Position numbers and translations under genes: made by a program | Assembly: GCF_000091305.1 (NCBI RefSeq) | Contig: NC_013929.1 | Location: 7,378,001-7,442,000 of the forward strand | Direction: 5' to 3' | Length of the DNA stretch: 64,000 nucleotides | Origin: Streptomyces scabiei 87.22 | GTDB lineage: Bacteria > Actinomycetota > Actinomycetes > Streptomycetales > Streptomycetaceae | Notes under the pieces: model-generated | Database searches by the model: none | What the model was told of the DNA's origin: nothing | What the model saw: the letters and a program-made list of their open reading frames with translations, nothing else | Part shown: positions 17,008-24,908 of the stretch, in pieces | Numbering within the stretch: the first letter of the stretch is position 1 | Layout: each line of letters starts with the position of its first letter

Positions 17008-17056
17008 GTCAACGCGCGATTTCCCGGCCGTTGCTCGAATGTGAACCCCGTGTTAC
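17008..17056 (-). promoter_or_regulatory. GlnR-type operator array upstream of glnII
   Basis: Read on the minus strand: GTAAC, TTCAC, GCAAC, GAAAT and TTGAC, each separated by exactly six bases (17056 down to 17008). This 11-base periodicity of gTnAC/GaAAC half sites is the GlnR box of actinobacteria. The last half site is part of TTGACA (17012-17007), a perfect -35 hexamer, so the array abuts or overlaps the promoter. Confidence 0.75.
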
Positions 17057-17114
17057 CTGGTGTCGCTGTGGTGCGACTCACTCCCCGGCGGACGCGCAGG
17101 TCGCCCGCATGTAC

Positions 17115-17149
17115 GAGGCCGGCCACCGCTTCGCGCGATGGCCGGCCTC
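17115..17149 (-). terminator. Terminator of the DPBB-like secreted protein gene
   Basis: GAGGCCGGCCA (17115-17125) pairs perfectly with TGGCCGGCCTC (17139-17149), 85 bases past the stop codon on the minus strand. Confidence 0.65.
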
Positions 17150-17233
17150 CCCGGACCGCGGTCGCCCTCCCGTCACCTCACCGTCACGAGGGGACCCGCT
17201 CCGTACCCCGGTGCTCCGCGGTCCGGGCCGGTC

Positions 17234-17944
17234 TCACCCCACCTGCTCGATCAGCGCGCGGCGGATCAGGAACTTGCCGGGTTCCCGGACCTGTTCGAAG
17301 GCGGCGTTGTTCAGCAGGGCGCAACTGCCCGAGACCGACGTGACCTCGACGGTCGTGGACTTGTTGTTGTCCAGGTTGGTCACCCGCAGCTTCGTGCCGG
17401 CCGGGAACTGGTTGCTGGACGCCGCCGGGGCGCCGCCCTCACCGGAGAGGGTGACGGTGGAGCCGTTGCAGACCTGCCGGCCGGCTCCGGCGTCGCCCGT
17501 GTCACCCGCGCCGCCGGCGTTCCCCGCTCCACCCGCGTTCCCCGCCGCCTCGTCGTCCTGGGGGTCCTGAGCCGACCCCCCGGTCTCCGTGGCCGGCGCG
17601 GACGGCTGGGCGGGCTGCGCCGGGGGTGCGGCCTGGGAGCCCTGAGCCGACTCCCCGACCACGCAGTCCGACGCCTTCTGCTGGACCTCGATCTGTGCGA
17701 TGACCGCCTCGCGGTTGGCGATCCGGGCCGCCGACTGGGCGTCGGGCTTCGCCTTCTGGTCCGCGATGAACCGCTCGTTGTTGCCGAGCGCGGTGGCCAG
17801 GCCCTGACAGACACTGGAATCCGCCGCGGTCTGCGCCGCGTTCGACGTGGCCGCCATCGCGAAGGCCCCGCCTCCCGCCATCGCCGCCGCGGTCACGAAC
17901 AGTGCGACCTTCTTCTTCGTGCCGAGCGTTCTCCTACGCGACAT
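17234..17944 (-). CDS. Secreted protein with Pro/Gly-rich linker and RlpA-like (DPBB-type) C-terminal domain
   Basis: 236 residues. ATG at 17944 has a perfect AGGAGG five bases upstream; an ATG 13 codons earlier is less likely. A signal peptide (RRRTLGTKKK, then a hydrophobic core ending AATSNAAQ) directs export. Residues about 40-110 form a helical domain with two Cys. Residues 110-165 are a Pro/Ala/Gly linker. The last 75 residues (QFPAGTKLRVTNLDNNKSTT) look like the RlpA/double-psi-beta-barrel fold, in which the same G-T-x-V-R-V-T-N motif is common, but the catalytic Asp/His of expansin- or RlpA-type hydrolases is not evident. Two Cys may form a disulphide. Its role at the cell surface is unknown. 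Confidence 0.8.
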   Translation of the reverse strand: MSRRRTLGTKKKVALFVTAAAMAGGGAFAMAATSNAAQTAADSSVCQGLATALGNNERFIADQKAKPDAQSAARIANREAVIAQIEVQQKASDCVVGESAQGSQAAPPAQPAQPSAPATETGGSAQDPQDDEAAGNAGGAGNAGGAGDTGDAGAGRQVCNGSTVTLSGEGGAPAASSNQFPAGTKLRVTNLDNNKSTTVEVTSVSGSCALLNNAAFEQVREPGKFLIRRALIEQVG

Positions 17945-18104
17945 GCGCGCCTCCTGTTCCCGGCGCACCTTCGGATCGGCCACCGGATCGGACGAGTACG
18001 CCGCTACGTACGAGATGTCGAACGAAGCTACTCAACGGTCACAGCGAACTCTCAAGTGACGCACGTCACATCATGGTCGCGGAGCGGGCCGCGTGCGCCG
18101 CCCG

Positions 18105-18464
18105 TTACCTGGACAGGGCGTCCCGTACAGCCTCGTCCGTGCGGGCCACCACCGCCGTACCGTCCTCGGCGGTGATGATCGGCCGCTGGATGAGCTTCGG
18201 GTGCTCGGCGAGCGCCTTCACCCACCGGTCGCGCGAACCGTCGTCCCGCGCCCACTCCTTGAGGCCCAGCTCCTTCGCCGCGGCCTCCTGGGTGCGGGTG
18301 ATGTCCCACGGTTCGAGCCCGAGCCGGTCGAGTACGGCGCGGATCTCGTCCTCGCTCGGGACGTCCTCCAGGTAGCGGCGGACGGTGTAGTCGGCGCCCT
18401 CGGCGTCGAGCAGGCTGATCGCGCTGCGGCACTTGGAACAGGCGGGATTGATCCAGATCTCCAT
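18105..18464 (-). CDS. ArsC/Spx family thioredoxin-fold protein
   Basis: 119 residues, full length for the ArsC/Spx/MgsR family. It begins MEIWINPACSKC, giving a CxxC redox motif as in Spx and YffB-like proteins, and ends with the family pattern LIQRPIITAEDGTAVVAR, where the RP..I Arg and cis-Pro are diagnostic. It could be an arsenate-reductase-like thiol protein; no ars genes are nearby, so arsenate reduction is not supported by context. ATG at 18464 is preferred over one six codons upstream because it fits the family N terminus. Confidence 0.85.
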   Translation of the reverse strand: MEIWINPACSKCRSAISLLDAEGADYTVRRYLEDVPSEDEIRAVLDRLGLEPWDITRTQEAAAKELGLKEWARDDGSRDRWVKALAEHPKLIQRPIITAEDGTAVVARTDEAVRDALSR

Positions 18465-18640
18465 GCCGCCCACCGTAGCCAACCGGACCCGAAAACTCGT
18501 GTTCCACGTCTGTCACAGGACCCCTCAGATGCCGTCTGGCCAGGGGCGATTGTCAGTGGGGGGTAGTAAAATAGAAGCAGTGTTCGAGGGTTGCCGACGG
18601 GGGATTCCGGCGGTGCCCAGACCGCGACAGGAGGATGTCC

Positions 18641-18955
18641 GTGCCCGCTGCCGCACTGAAGTCCAAGCCGCTGCCCACCCAGTCCACCGTCCAGCATCCC
18701 GTCCTGCTCGACCTGCCCTACGCGCCGGTGGTGAAGCACACCCTGCCGCCGGGCCGTCCGCGCGAGTGGTACATCACCCACAACCGGCGTCTGAAGGCCA
18801 TGCGTCTGGCGATCGCCCTGCTCGACTCCGGCGTCCACGTGCCGAACCAGGCGCGCAACGAGACGATCCGGAGCACGGCGGAGGTCATCGGGGTGCACCC
18901 GCCCTCGGACACCACGTGCCACATGGTCCGGGCGCTGATGCGCTACACCCGCTAG
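18641..18955 (+). CDS. Conserved small Streptomyces protein, unknown function
   Basis: 104 residues. An AGGAGG (18629-18634) directly precedes an ATG (18635) but is ideally placed for the GTG at 18641, which I therefore choose. The protein has a basic, possibly helical middle (REWYITHNRRLKAMRLAIAL) and the motif HVPNQARNETIRSTAEVIGV, which could form a helix-turn-helix-like unit, but I recognise no family. I recall close homologues across streptomycetes. It is a single gene with its own terminator. Confidence 0.75.
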   Translation: MPAAALKSKPLPTQSTVQHPVLLDLPYAPVVKHTLPPGRPREWYITHNRRLKAMRLAIALLDSGVHVPNQARNETIRSTAEVIGVHPPSDTTCHMVRALMRYTR

Positions 18956-18968
18956 GCCGAAAAAGGGG

Positions 18969-19003
18969 CGATCTCCGGCCGCCAGGGTTGGCCGGAGATC
19001 GCT
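18969..19003 (+). terminator. Strong hairpin after the 104-residue gene
   Basis: GCGATCTCCGGCC (18969-18981) pairs perfectly with GGCCGGAGATCGC (18991-19003). It starts 13 bases after the stop and is preceded by an A5 run, so it could also act for transcription arriving on the minus strand. Confidence 0.85.
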
Positions 19004-19049
19004 CTAGTCCTGCCCGCCGGGGGTCCATACGATGCGGTCGCCCCCCGGT

Positions 19050-19071
19050 CTTCACAGCTGCTTCACAGCCC
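19050..19071 (+). promoter_or_regulatory. Two 11-base direct repeats before the DUF4360 gene
   Basis: CTTCACAGCTG followed at once by CTTCACAGCCC. The 11-base period and the TTCAC core recall PHO boxes (GTTCACC repeats bound by PhoP), but the first base and the tail differ. Candidate operator only. Confidence 0.3.
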
Positions 19072-19159
19072 GCGTTCCATGCGGGCGGTGTTCTCGCAGG
19101 CCGCGGGGTTCTCGCGCGCGTCTATTGACATGTGCATGACTCTGATGGGAGAACCCCCC

Positions 19160-19807
19160 ATGGTTCGAGGTCTCCTCCTGGGCGGCGCCGTAGCCGCCCT
19201 GTTCGCCGGTGCGCTTCCCGCGCAGGCCGAGTCCCCCTTCGAGGACCCGCCCCCGGACAAGATCGTCATCAAGGTCGCCACGGTGAACGGCTCCGGCTGT
19301 CCCCAGGGCACGGCCGCGGTCGCCGTCTCTCCGGACAACACCGCGTTCACCGTGACCTACAGCGACTACCTCGCGCAGGTCGGCGGCGGTGCCCCGTCCA
19401 CCGCGTTCCGCAAGAACTGCCAGCTCAACCTGATCGTCCACGTGCCCGGTGGCTTCACGTACGCCATCGCCAGCGTCGACTACCGCGGCTTCGCCTCTCT
19501 CGCGCGCGGCGCGAGCGGCGTCGAGAAGGCCTCGTACTACTTCCAGGGCTCCCCGGACACGGCCTCCAGGACCCACACGTTCACCGGTCCCAAGGAGGAC
19601 AACTGGCAGGCTACGGACGAGACCGACTGGGCCCAGCTGGTGTGGGCGCCCTGTGGGGTCGAGCGCAACTTCAACATCAACACCGAGCTGAGGGTCAACC
19701 GGGGGTCGTCGCCGGCCAGCAGCACGAGTTTCATGACCATGGACTCGACGGACGGTGACATCAGCACGATCTATCACCTGGCATGGAAGCAGTGCCCCTC
19801 CAAGTGA
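19160..19807 (+). CDS. Secreted DUF4360 protein
   Basis: 215 residues. ATG at 19160 is followed by a short classical signal peptide (MVRGLLLGGAVAALFAGALPAQA), cut before ESPFEDP. The mature protein is a beta-rich domain with paired cysteines (GSGCPQGTA, KNCQLNLIV, APCGVERN, KQCPSK) and the pattern VAVSPDNTAFTVTYSDYLAQVG, matching the DUF4360 family of small extracellular proteins in actinomycetes and fungi. Function is unknown. A GGGAG motif lies upstream of the start. It is followed by an inverted repeat shared with the convergent neighbour. Confidence 0.85.
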   Translation: MVRGLLLGGAVAALFAGALPAQAESPFEDPPPDKIVIKVATVNGSGCPQGTAAVAVSPDNTAFTVTYSDYLAQVGGGAPSTAFRKNCQLNLIVHVPGGFTYAIASVDYRGFASLARGASGVEKASYYFQGSPDTASRTHTFTGPKEDNWQATDETDWAQLVWAPCGVERNFNINTELRVNRGSSPASSTSFMTMDSTDGDISTIYHLAWKQCPSK

Positions 19808-19863
19808 GCCGGTTCGCCGGGTGCCCCCTGCTGTGGGGGCACCCGGCGCTCGTCGGTGTCGGC

Positions 19864-20075
19864 GGGGTGGGGTTTCGTTCCGTCGCCGGGTGCGGGTCCG
19901 GTGGGGGCTGGTCGCGCAGTTCCCCGCGCCCCCGAAAAGCAGGGGCTGCGCCCCGTGCTTTCCAGGCCCGGAGGGCCGTCGCCTTTCAGGCCCGCAGGGG
20001 CCTGCGCTTCCAGGGGCGCGGGGAACTGCGCGAGACGCCCCACCGGACCCGCACCCGGCGACGAAGCCCCACCCC
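19864..20075 (+). repeat. Long intergenic inverted repeat, copy B (plus orientation)
   Basis: Arms of about 75 bases surround internal hairpin modules. The left arm carries GGGGGCTGGTCGCGCAG and the right arm CTGCGCGAGACGCCCC, so the element has a direction and follows the plus-strand DUF4360 gene by 56 bases. It lies in a convergent gap, and its far arm ends 17 bases from the stop of the next gene. Confidence 0.9.
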
Positions 20076-20092
20076 TTCCCACCTCACCCCGA

Positions 20093-21277
20093 TCACACCA
20101 ACTCCTTCTCCAACGGCGTCCGGAAGCGCGGCGTGACCCGCGTGTCACCCACCCACCCCCGCAGCCGCGCGGCCTCCGCCCGGATCGCCTCCTCGGCCTC
20201 CCGCCCCACCCCCTCCGTGTCGAGCAGCCGCCAGACGATCTCCCCGTCGGAGCGCTGGGCCCAGCCGCCGATCACGCGGCCGTTCCACCACACCGTCGGC
20301 CCGACGTTGCCGCTGTAGTCGAAGAGGGCCGGCCGGAGTCCGGGGGCGAGATACCAGTCGCGCCGCTGCCAGCCCATCGCCGTAGGGTCGAGGGCGGGCA
20401 GGAGGGCCGCCCAGGGCTCACCGGGGCCGGACACCGGCGCCTCGTCCTCGGCGGTCACATACCCCGTGCCCTCGTCCAGTGCCACGGCCCGCGCCCCGAT
20501 CGCCGCCAGCGCCCGGCGGACCTCGGTGACACGCCACCCCGTCCACCACTTCAGGTCCGCCTCGGTCGCCGGACCGCAGGCCGCCAACCACCGTTCCAGC
20601 AGGGACGCCTGCGCCTGCGCCGCATCCAGCTCGGGGTGCGCGGGAGCCACCGCCCACCGGAACTGGCTCGACGTCCAGGAGCCGAGGGGCCGCCCCCGCA
20701 CGACCCTGCCCTCCACCCCCAGCACCCTCAGCAGCCGCGTCGAGACCGTGTGCGTCCCCTCGTAGCTCTTCCCGGCCGCGTACACGAACTTCTCCCGCAA
20801 CCTAGGTTCGTCCTCGGCGAGTTCGGACGCGGTGGCCTGGCCCCGGCGGGCCAGCGCGGCCAGCGCCGACTCCTCGACCTCCTTCAGCCAGGCCGCGTCC
20901 GGCGCCCCGGCCGCGGCCATGTCCTTCAGCAGCGAGGCCCGCTCCCGCGCGGCGACCGTGAGGGAGGTCGAGGCGTGCACCACGGCGGTCAGCCCGGCCG
21001 GGAACACGAACACGGTGTGCCGCATCCCGTGCATACGGACGAGTGAGCGGTCCTCGTACAGCGCCCGCTCGGTCTCGGACACCGTCCGCTTGGCATCGGC
21101 GAGCCGCGCGCCCACCGCGAGAGGCACCGTCGCGGGGTCCGAGCCGTGCAACGCCACCAGAGAATCAGCCACCTCCTCGGGCCTCTCCGCCCGTACGGAT
21201 CCGGCCAACCGCTGCCTCAGCCCCAGCCGCACCCGCCGCTCGGCCACTCCGACATACCGCAGCCGCTCACCAGCCAT
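20093..21277 (-). CDS. Winged-helix protein of the HTH_42/AlkZ-like family
   Basis: 394 residues. The fold of tandem winged helices is that of PF06224, which includes the DNA glycosylases AlkZ and YcaQ. Visible family landmarks: SLVALHGSDP, MHGMRHTVFVFP, the arginine/tryptophan stretch QRRDWYLAPGLRPALFDYSGN and VWWNGRVIGGW. The catalytic QxQ (AlkZ) or QxD (YcaQ) motif expected just before the D-P pair reads HGS here, so excision activity is doubtful; this alignment is by eye. ATG at 21277 is favoured because the protein then starts MAGERLRYVGVAERR as in homologues. The frame is open 49 codons further. Ends next to repeat B. Confidence 0.82.
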   Translation of the reverse strand: MAGERLRYVGVAERRVRLGLRQRLAGSVRAERPEEVADSLVALHGSDPATVPLAVGARLADAKRTVSETERALYEDRSLVRMHGMRHTVFVFPAGLTAVVHASTSLTVAARERASLLKDMAAAGAPDAAWLKEVEESALAALARRGQATASELAEDEPRLREKFVYAAGKSYEGTHTVSTRLLRVLGVEGRVVRGRPLGSWTSSQFRWAVAPAHPELDAAQAQASLLERWLAACGPATEADLKWWTGWRVTEVRRALAAIGARAVALDEGTGYVTAEDEAPVSGPGEPWAALLPALDPTAMGWQRRDWYLAPGLRPALFDYSGNVGPTVWWNGRVIGGWAQRSDGEIVWRLLDTEGVGREAEEAIRAEAARLRGWVGDTRVTPRFRTPLEKELV

Positions 21278-21433
21278 GCCCACCGCCTTCACCCGTGCCC
21301 CGCGCCCGTCCCGAGGACCCGGAAATGTGAGAACCCGAGTGGCGATCGGGTCCAGGCCCTCCACCCGCATCCTCCCGGACCCCACTGACAATCGGCCCCG
21401 CACCACGCCCCCGCCCCTCTCCACCTCCGCCCC

Positions 21434-22375
21434 CTACGCGTACCGCTCCAGCAGCCCGCCCACATACACCTCCAGCCGCGCCCCCAGCACCTCCGGCGTC
21501 AGATCCGTCCGCCCCAGCTCCCGCCAGGGCACCGCGAGCTTCTCCGCGTCGGGTGCGTAGGCCAGCGCGTCCAGCAGCCGCCAGTACAGGTGGTCCAGAT
21601 CCCCGGCCAGGTGACGCCCGCCTCGTGCCTCGTACCGCTCACGGAACCCGAGGCCGTGTTCCGCCCCGTACAACAACGCCAGGGCGGTCGAGCAGTGCGC
21701 CACATCGAGGTCCGCAGGCCCCCACGAGGTCTCCACCCAGTCCACGACCCCGCTGATCCGCAGACCGCCGTCCGCACCGCCACCCGTACCCGTGAACAGG
21801 ACGTTCCCTGGATGGAAGTCCCGGTGCAGGAAGCACCCTTCGTACGCGGGTGCCTCCCGCCGGATCACCTCCACAGCCCGCTCCCACGGCGCACCGCCCG
21901 GCACGGTGACCCGCTCGGGCGAGGTCCAGGGCTGGTACGTGCGAGGCCGCCGCTCCGGAACCACCGCGTGGATCCGCGCGAGCTGCCCGGCGAGCAGGTC
22001 CAGCCGTGCCTCCAGGTCCCCGTCCTCCTCCACCCGCGGCGATCCCGGCAGCAGGGACATCAACAGCGACGGCAGACCGGCGAGTTCGGCGGACGGGTCG
22101 ACGGCGTGCAGACGCGGCGCGGGTATGCCGTCGTACGGCGTGAGCAACGTGAGGACCGCGGCCTCACGCTCCAGCAGCCCGGGAGCGTGCCGCCGGAAGA
22201 ACGGCCGCACGAACGACCGCAGGACGAGATCCGAGCCGTCGTCCAGCGTCAGCCGACGCATCCGCGAGGTCCAACCACCGCGCAGATCAGCCCAGTTGCG
22301 TACGGAACGGCCCTCGGGGAGCTGCGCGGCCACCCACGCCAGGGTGCCGTCCCACTCATGATCCTCTGATTCCAT
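21434..22375 (-). CDS. Phosphotransferase family protein (APH/choline-kinase fold)
   Basis: 313 residues. The Brenner motif HRDFHPGNVL supplies the catalytic Asp, and VVDWVETSWGPADLDVAH the metal-binding DxD equivalent. The N-lobe has the Lys-poor WTSRMRRLTLDDGSDLVLR pattern typical of APH-like kinases of unknown substrate. It probably phosphorylates a small hydroxylated or amino metabolite; there is no evidence for antibiotic resistance specifically. The start is uncertain: ATG at 22375 is given, but a GTG nine codons upstream (22402) is also possible and neither has a good Shine-Dalgarno. It lies 156 bases upstream of the AlkZ-like gene on the same strand. Confidence 0.82.
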   Translation of the reverse strand: MESEDHEWDGTLAWVAAQLPEGRSVRNWADLRGGWTSRMRRLTLDDGSDLVLRSFVRPFFRRHAPGLLEREAAVLTLLTPYDGIPAPRLHAVDPSAELAGLPSLLMSLLPGSPRVEEDGDLEARLDLLAGQLARIHAVVPERRPRTYQPWTSPERVTVPGGAPWERAVEVIRREAPAYEGCFLHRDFHPGNVLFTGTGGGADGGLRISGVVDWVETSWGPADLDVAHCSTALALLYGAEHGLGFRERYEARGGRHLAGDLDHLYWRLLDALAYAPDAEKLAVPWRELGRTDLTPEVLGARLEVYVGGLLERYA

Positions 22376-22606
22376 GGGAGCAGCATCCCCCGGAGCCGGC
22401 ACCCCTGTCGGACCTCACCGACCGGCAACGGGCCGCGCCGGCCGCGAATAATGAGATGCCCACGCACCCTCCGCACGAGCATCCTGGACATGCGGAGCGA
22501 AGCCTTTCGGGCCCCGGGCCCGCACGGGACGGCCATCGCGCGCCGACGCCGGGGCCGCGCCTCCCCGTGCAGCCCTCACCCACGCCACGCCCCGAGGAGT
22601 CCCGTC

Positions 22607-22888
22607 ATGGGCACGTTGATCCTCTCGGCGACCGCGGTCCTGGTCGTCATGGGATTCACCGACCACGTCCTCTGGTTGGCCGCCGTCGCCCTGCTCTACC
22701 TGTACGTCCGGTACGGCCGCACGGAGGGAGGCTCGTCGGGCTCCCCGGCGGGTGGCAACCCGGCCCAGCCCGGCTCCTACCGCGCGTACCGCGATCGCCG
22801 TGACCAGCAGGCGAGATGGGAGCGCCGCTACCGCCGAGAACGCCCGTCGGCGACCCGTCGACAGGACCGCGACAAGGGCGGCGGGTAG
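22607..22888 (+). CDS. Small membrane protein with basic C-terminal tail
   Basis: 93 residues. ATG has GAGGAG seven bases upstream. One long or two short hydrophobic segments (residues 3-35) are followed by a glycine-rich stretch and a strongly basic tail (RDRRDQQARWERRYRRERP). No family is recognised, though similar small proteins occur next to glnA in streptomycetes as I recall. It runs toward the minus-strand 91-residue gene, from which it is separated by 11 bases. Confidence 0.75.
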   Translation: MGTLILSATAVLVVMGFTDHVLWLAAVALLYLYVRYGRTEGGSSGSPAGGNPAQPGSYRAYRDRRDQQARWERRYRRERPSATRRQDRDKGGG

Positions 22889-22899
22889 CGGCGGACCGC

Positions 22900-23175
22900 T
22901 CAGTACGACGACCGGTAGTTGACGTAACCGATCAGCGCGATGAGCCCCGCCACGCAGCCGAAGACGATCACCGTCGACACCCACGAGGACCGCCGCGGTC
23001 CGGCCGGGCCGGGGTCTGCCCGGAACGGCTGGGGCGCGGGCGGGTTCTCCTTCCACCGCGCGGCGAGCATCCGGGCCCGCGCGGAGGGCTCCTTGTGCTC
23101 GGCGTTGTCCGCCCACTTGATGTCGAACTCGCGCTCGCCGTCGTCCTGTTCGGGCATTCCCGTGTCCCCCGTCAT
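22900..23175 (-). CDS. Small tail-anchored membrane protein
   Basis: 91 residues. The soluble acidic N terminus (EQDDGEREFDIKWADNAEHK) is followed by a Pro-rich segment and one C-terminal transmembrane helix (WVSTVIVFGCVAGLIALIGY) with a short outer tail. Its function is unknown. It lies downstream of glnA on the same strand, beyond the glnA terminator. The start could instead be the ATG six codons in (23157); neither has a strong ribosome-binding site. Confidence 0.75.
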   Translation of the reverse strand: MTGDTGMPEQDDGEREFDIKWADNAEHKEPSARARMLAARWKENPPAPQPFRADPGPAGPRRSSWVSTVIVFGCVAGLIALIGYVNYRSSY

Positions 23176-23208
23176 CCATCGAACAGTCGTGCCAGAACCA
23201 TACGACGA

Positions 23209-23240
23209 CGCCCCCGTCCCGGAAAGCGGGAACGGGGGCG
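23209..23240 (-). terminator. glnA terminator hairpin
   Basis: CGCCCCCG pairs with CGGGGGCG and the stem continues to CCCG/CGGG with one bulged base. It lies 63 bases past the glnA stop on the minus strand. Confidence 0.65.
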
Positions 23241-23302
23241 CCGTCGAACAACTCAGCGACCGACCGGAACCACACGCCTACGGCGCTGGCTCACGGGCTC
23301 GA

Positions 23303-24712
23303 TCACACGTCGAAGTACAGCTCGAACTCGTGCGGGTGCGGGCGCAGCTGCAGCGGGGCGATCTCGTTGGCGCGCTTGTAGTCGATCCACGTCTCGATCA
23401 GGTCCGGCGTGAAGACGTCGCCCTGGAGGAGGAACTCGTGGTCGCGCTCCAGCGAGTCGAGGACGGCCGGGAGGGAGGTCGGGACCTGGGGGACGCCCGC
23501 GTGCTCCTCGGGAGCCAGCTCGTAGAGGTCCTTGTCGATCGGCTCGGCCGGCTCGATCTTGTTCTTGACGCCGTCCAGGCCCGCGAGGAGCAGGGCCGAG
23601 AAGGCGAGGTACGGGTTGCCGGAGGAGTCGGGCGCGCGGAACTCGACGCGCTTGGCCTTCGGGTTCGAACCCGTGATCGGGATACGCATGGCGGCGGAGC
23701 GGTTGCGCTGCGAGTAGACCAGGTTGACCGGGGCCTCGAAGCCGGGGACCAGGCGGTGGTACGAGTTCACCGTCGGGTTCGTGAAGGCCAGCAGCGACGG
23801 GGCGTGCTTGAGGATGCCGCCGATGTAGTAGCGCGCCATGTCCGACAGGCCCGCGTACCCGGCCTCGTCGTAGAAGAGCGGCGAGCCGCCCGCCCACAGC
23901 GACTGGTGGACGTGCATGCCCGAGCCGTTGTCGCCGAAGATCGGCTTCGGCATGAAGGTCGCGGTCTTGCCGTTGCGCCAGGCCACGTTCTTCACGATGT
24001 ACTTGAAGAGCTGCAGGTCGTCGGCCGCGGCGAGCAGCGTGTTGAACTTGTAGTTGATCTCGGCCTGGCCGGCGGTGCCCACCTCGTGGTGCTGGCGCTC
24101 GACCTGGAGGCCGGACTTGGCCAGCTCCAGCGAGATCTCCGCACGCAGGTCGGCGAAGTGGTCGACCGGCGGGGTCGGGAAGTACCCGCCCTTGTAGCGG
24201 ACCTTGTAACCGCGGTTGTCCTCCAGCGCACCGGTGTTCCAGGCGCCCGCCTCGGAGTCGATGTGGTAGAAGGACTCGTTCTCCGAGGTCTTGAAGCGCA
24301 CGCTGTCGAAAACGTAGAACTCGGCTTCGGGGCCGAAGTACGCGGTGTCGGCGATGCCGGTGGACGCGAGGTACGCCTCGGCCTTCTTCGCCACGTTCCG
24401 CGGGTCACGGGAGTACTGCTCGCCCGTGATCGGGTCGTGGATGAAGAAGTTGATGTTGACCGTCTTGTCGCGGCGGAACGGGTCGACGCGCGCGGTGGAC
24501 AGGTCGGCGCGGAGCGCCATGTCGGACTCGTGGATGGCCTGGAAGCCGCGGATCGAGGAGCCGTCGAACGCGAGCTCCTCGGCCGGGTCGAAGGCCTCGG
24601 CCGGGATCGTGAAGTGCTGCATCACGCCCGGCAGGTCGCAGAAGCGGACGTCGACGAACTTGACGTCCTCGTCCGCGATGAACTTCTTGGCCTCGTCGGC
24701 GTTCTGGAACAT
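23303..24712 (-). CDS. glnA: Glutamine synthetase type I
   Basis: 469 residues, the normal GSI-beta length. It makes glutamine from glutamate, ammonia and ATP as a cytoplasmic dodecamer. Motifs seen: FAFDGSSI-type segment (LAFDGSSIRGF), YFGPEAEFYVFD, VGTAGQAEINYKF, the ATP-binding KPIFGDNGSGMHVHQSLW, and EAPVNLVYSQRNRSAAMRIP. The adenylylation Tyr loop, expected near NKIEPAEPIDKDLYELAPEE, is present, so adenylyltransferase control is likely. ATG at 24712 has GGAGGAG upstream; the frame is open 42 codons further but without a site. A textbook GlnR box lies about 100-135 bases upstream. Confidence 0.97.
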   Translation of the reverse strand: MFQNADEAKKFIADEDVKFVDVRFCDLPGVMQHFTIPAEAFDPAEELAFDGSSIRGFQAIHESDMALRADLSTARVDPFRRDKTVNINFFIHDPITGEQYSRDPRNVAKKAEAYLASTGIADTAYFGPEAEFYVFDSVRFKTSENESFYHIDSEAGAWNTGALEDNRGYKVRYKGGYFPTPPVDHFADLRAEISLELAKSGLQVERQHHEVGTAGQAEINYKFNTLLAAADDLQLFKYIVKNVAWRNGKTATFMPKPIFGDNGSGMHVHQSLWAGGSPLFYDEAGYAGLSDMARYYIGGILKHAPSLLAFTNPTVNSYHRLVPGFEAPVNLVYSQRNRSAAMRIPITGSNPKAKRVEFRAPDSSGNPYLAFSALLLAGLDGVKNKIEPAEPIDKDLYELAPEEHAGVPQVPTSLPAVLDSLERDHEFLLQGDVFTPDLIETWIDYKRANEIAPLQLRPHPHEFELYFDV

Positions 24713-24807
24713 CCAGCTCCTCCTACTCCCGACGTCCTGCCGGGGTGGTAGTTCGTTCGTGCTGCCAGTGCGGTGGCACACGCTGTCGTCGACCCTAGGG
24801 ACGGGTG

Positions 24808-24846
24808 GTTTCTCGTACGTGACCCATTTGTTTCGCACAAGTTAAC
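24808..24846 (-). promoter_or_regulatory. GlnR box upstream of glnA
   Basis: On the minus strand TTAAC-N6-GAAAC-N6-GTCAC-N6-GAAAC, two complete gTnAC-N6-GaAAC boxes six bases apart. This is the classic nitrogen-control operator of Streptomyces glnA, so GlnR activation under nitrogen limitation is expected. Confidence 0.88.
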
Positions 24847-24908
24847 CGGACATCCCGCCCCGCACCCCACCTGTCCGTATGGCAAAACGGTGGCAGTACC
24901 GTGGTCGG

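Larger units (their letters stand above)
16920..17233. other. 314-base gap upstream of glnII
   Basis: It contains the GlnR-type half-site array (17008-17056) and the terminator hairpin of the next gene (17115-17149). I see no other open frame with Streptomyces codon use. Confidence 0.7.
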
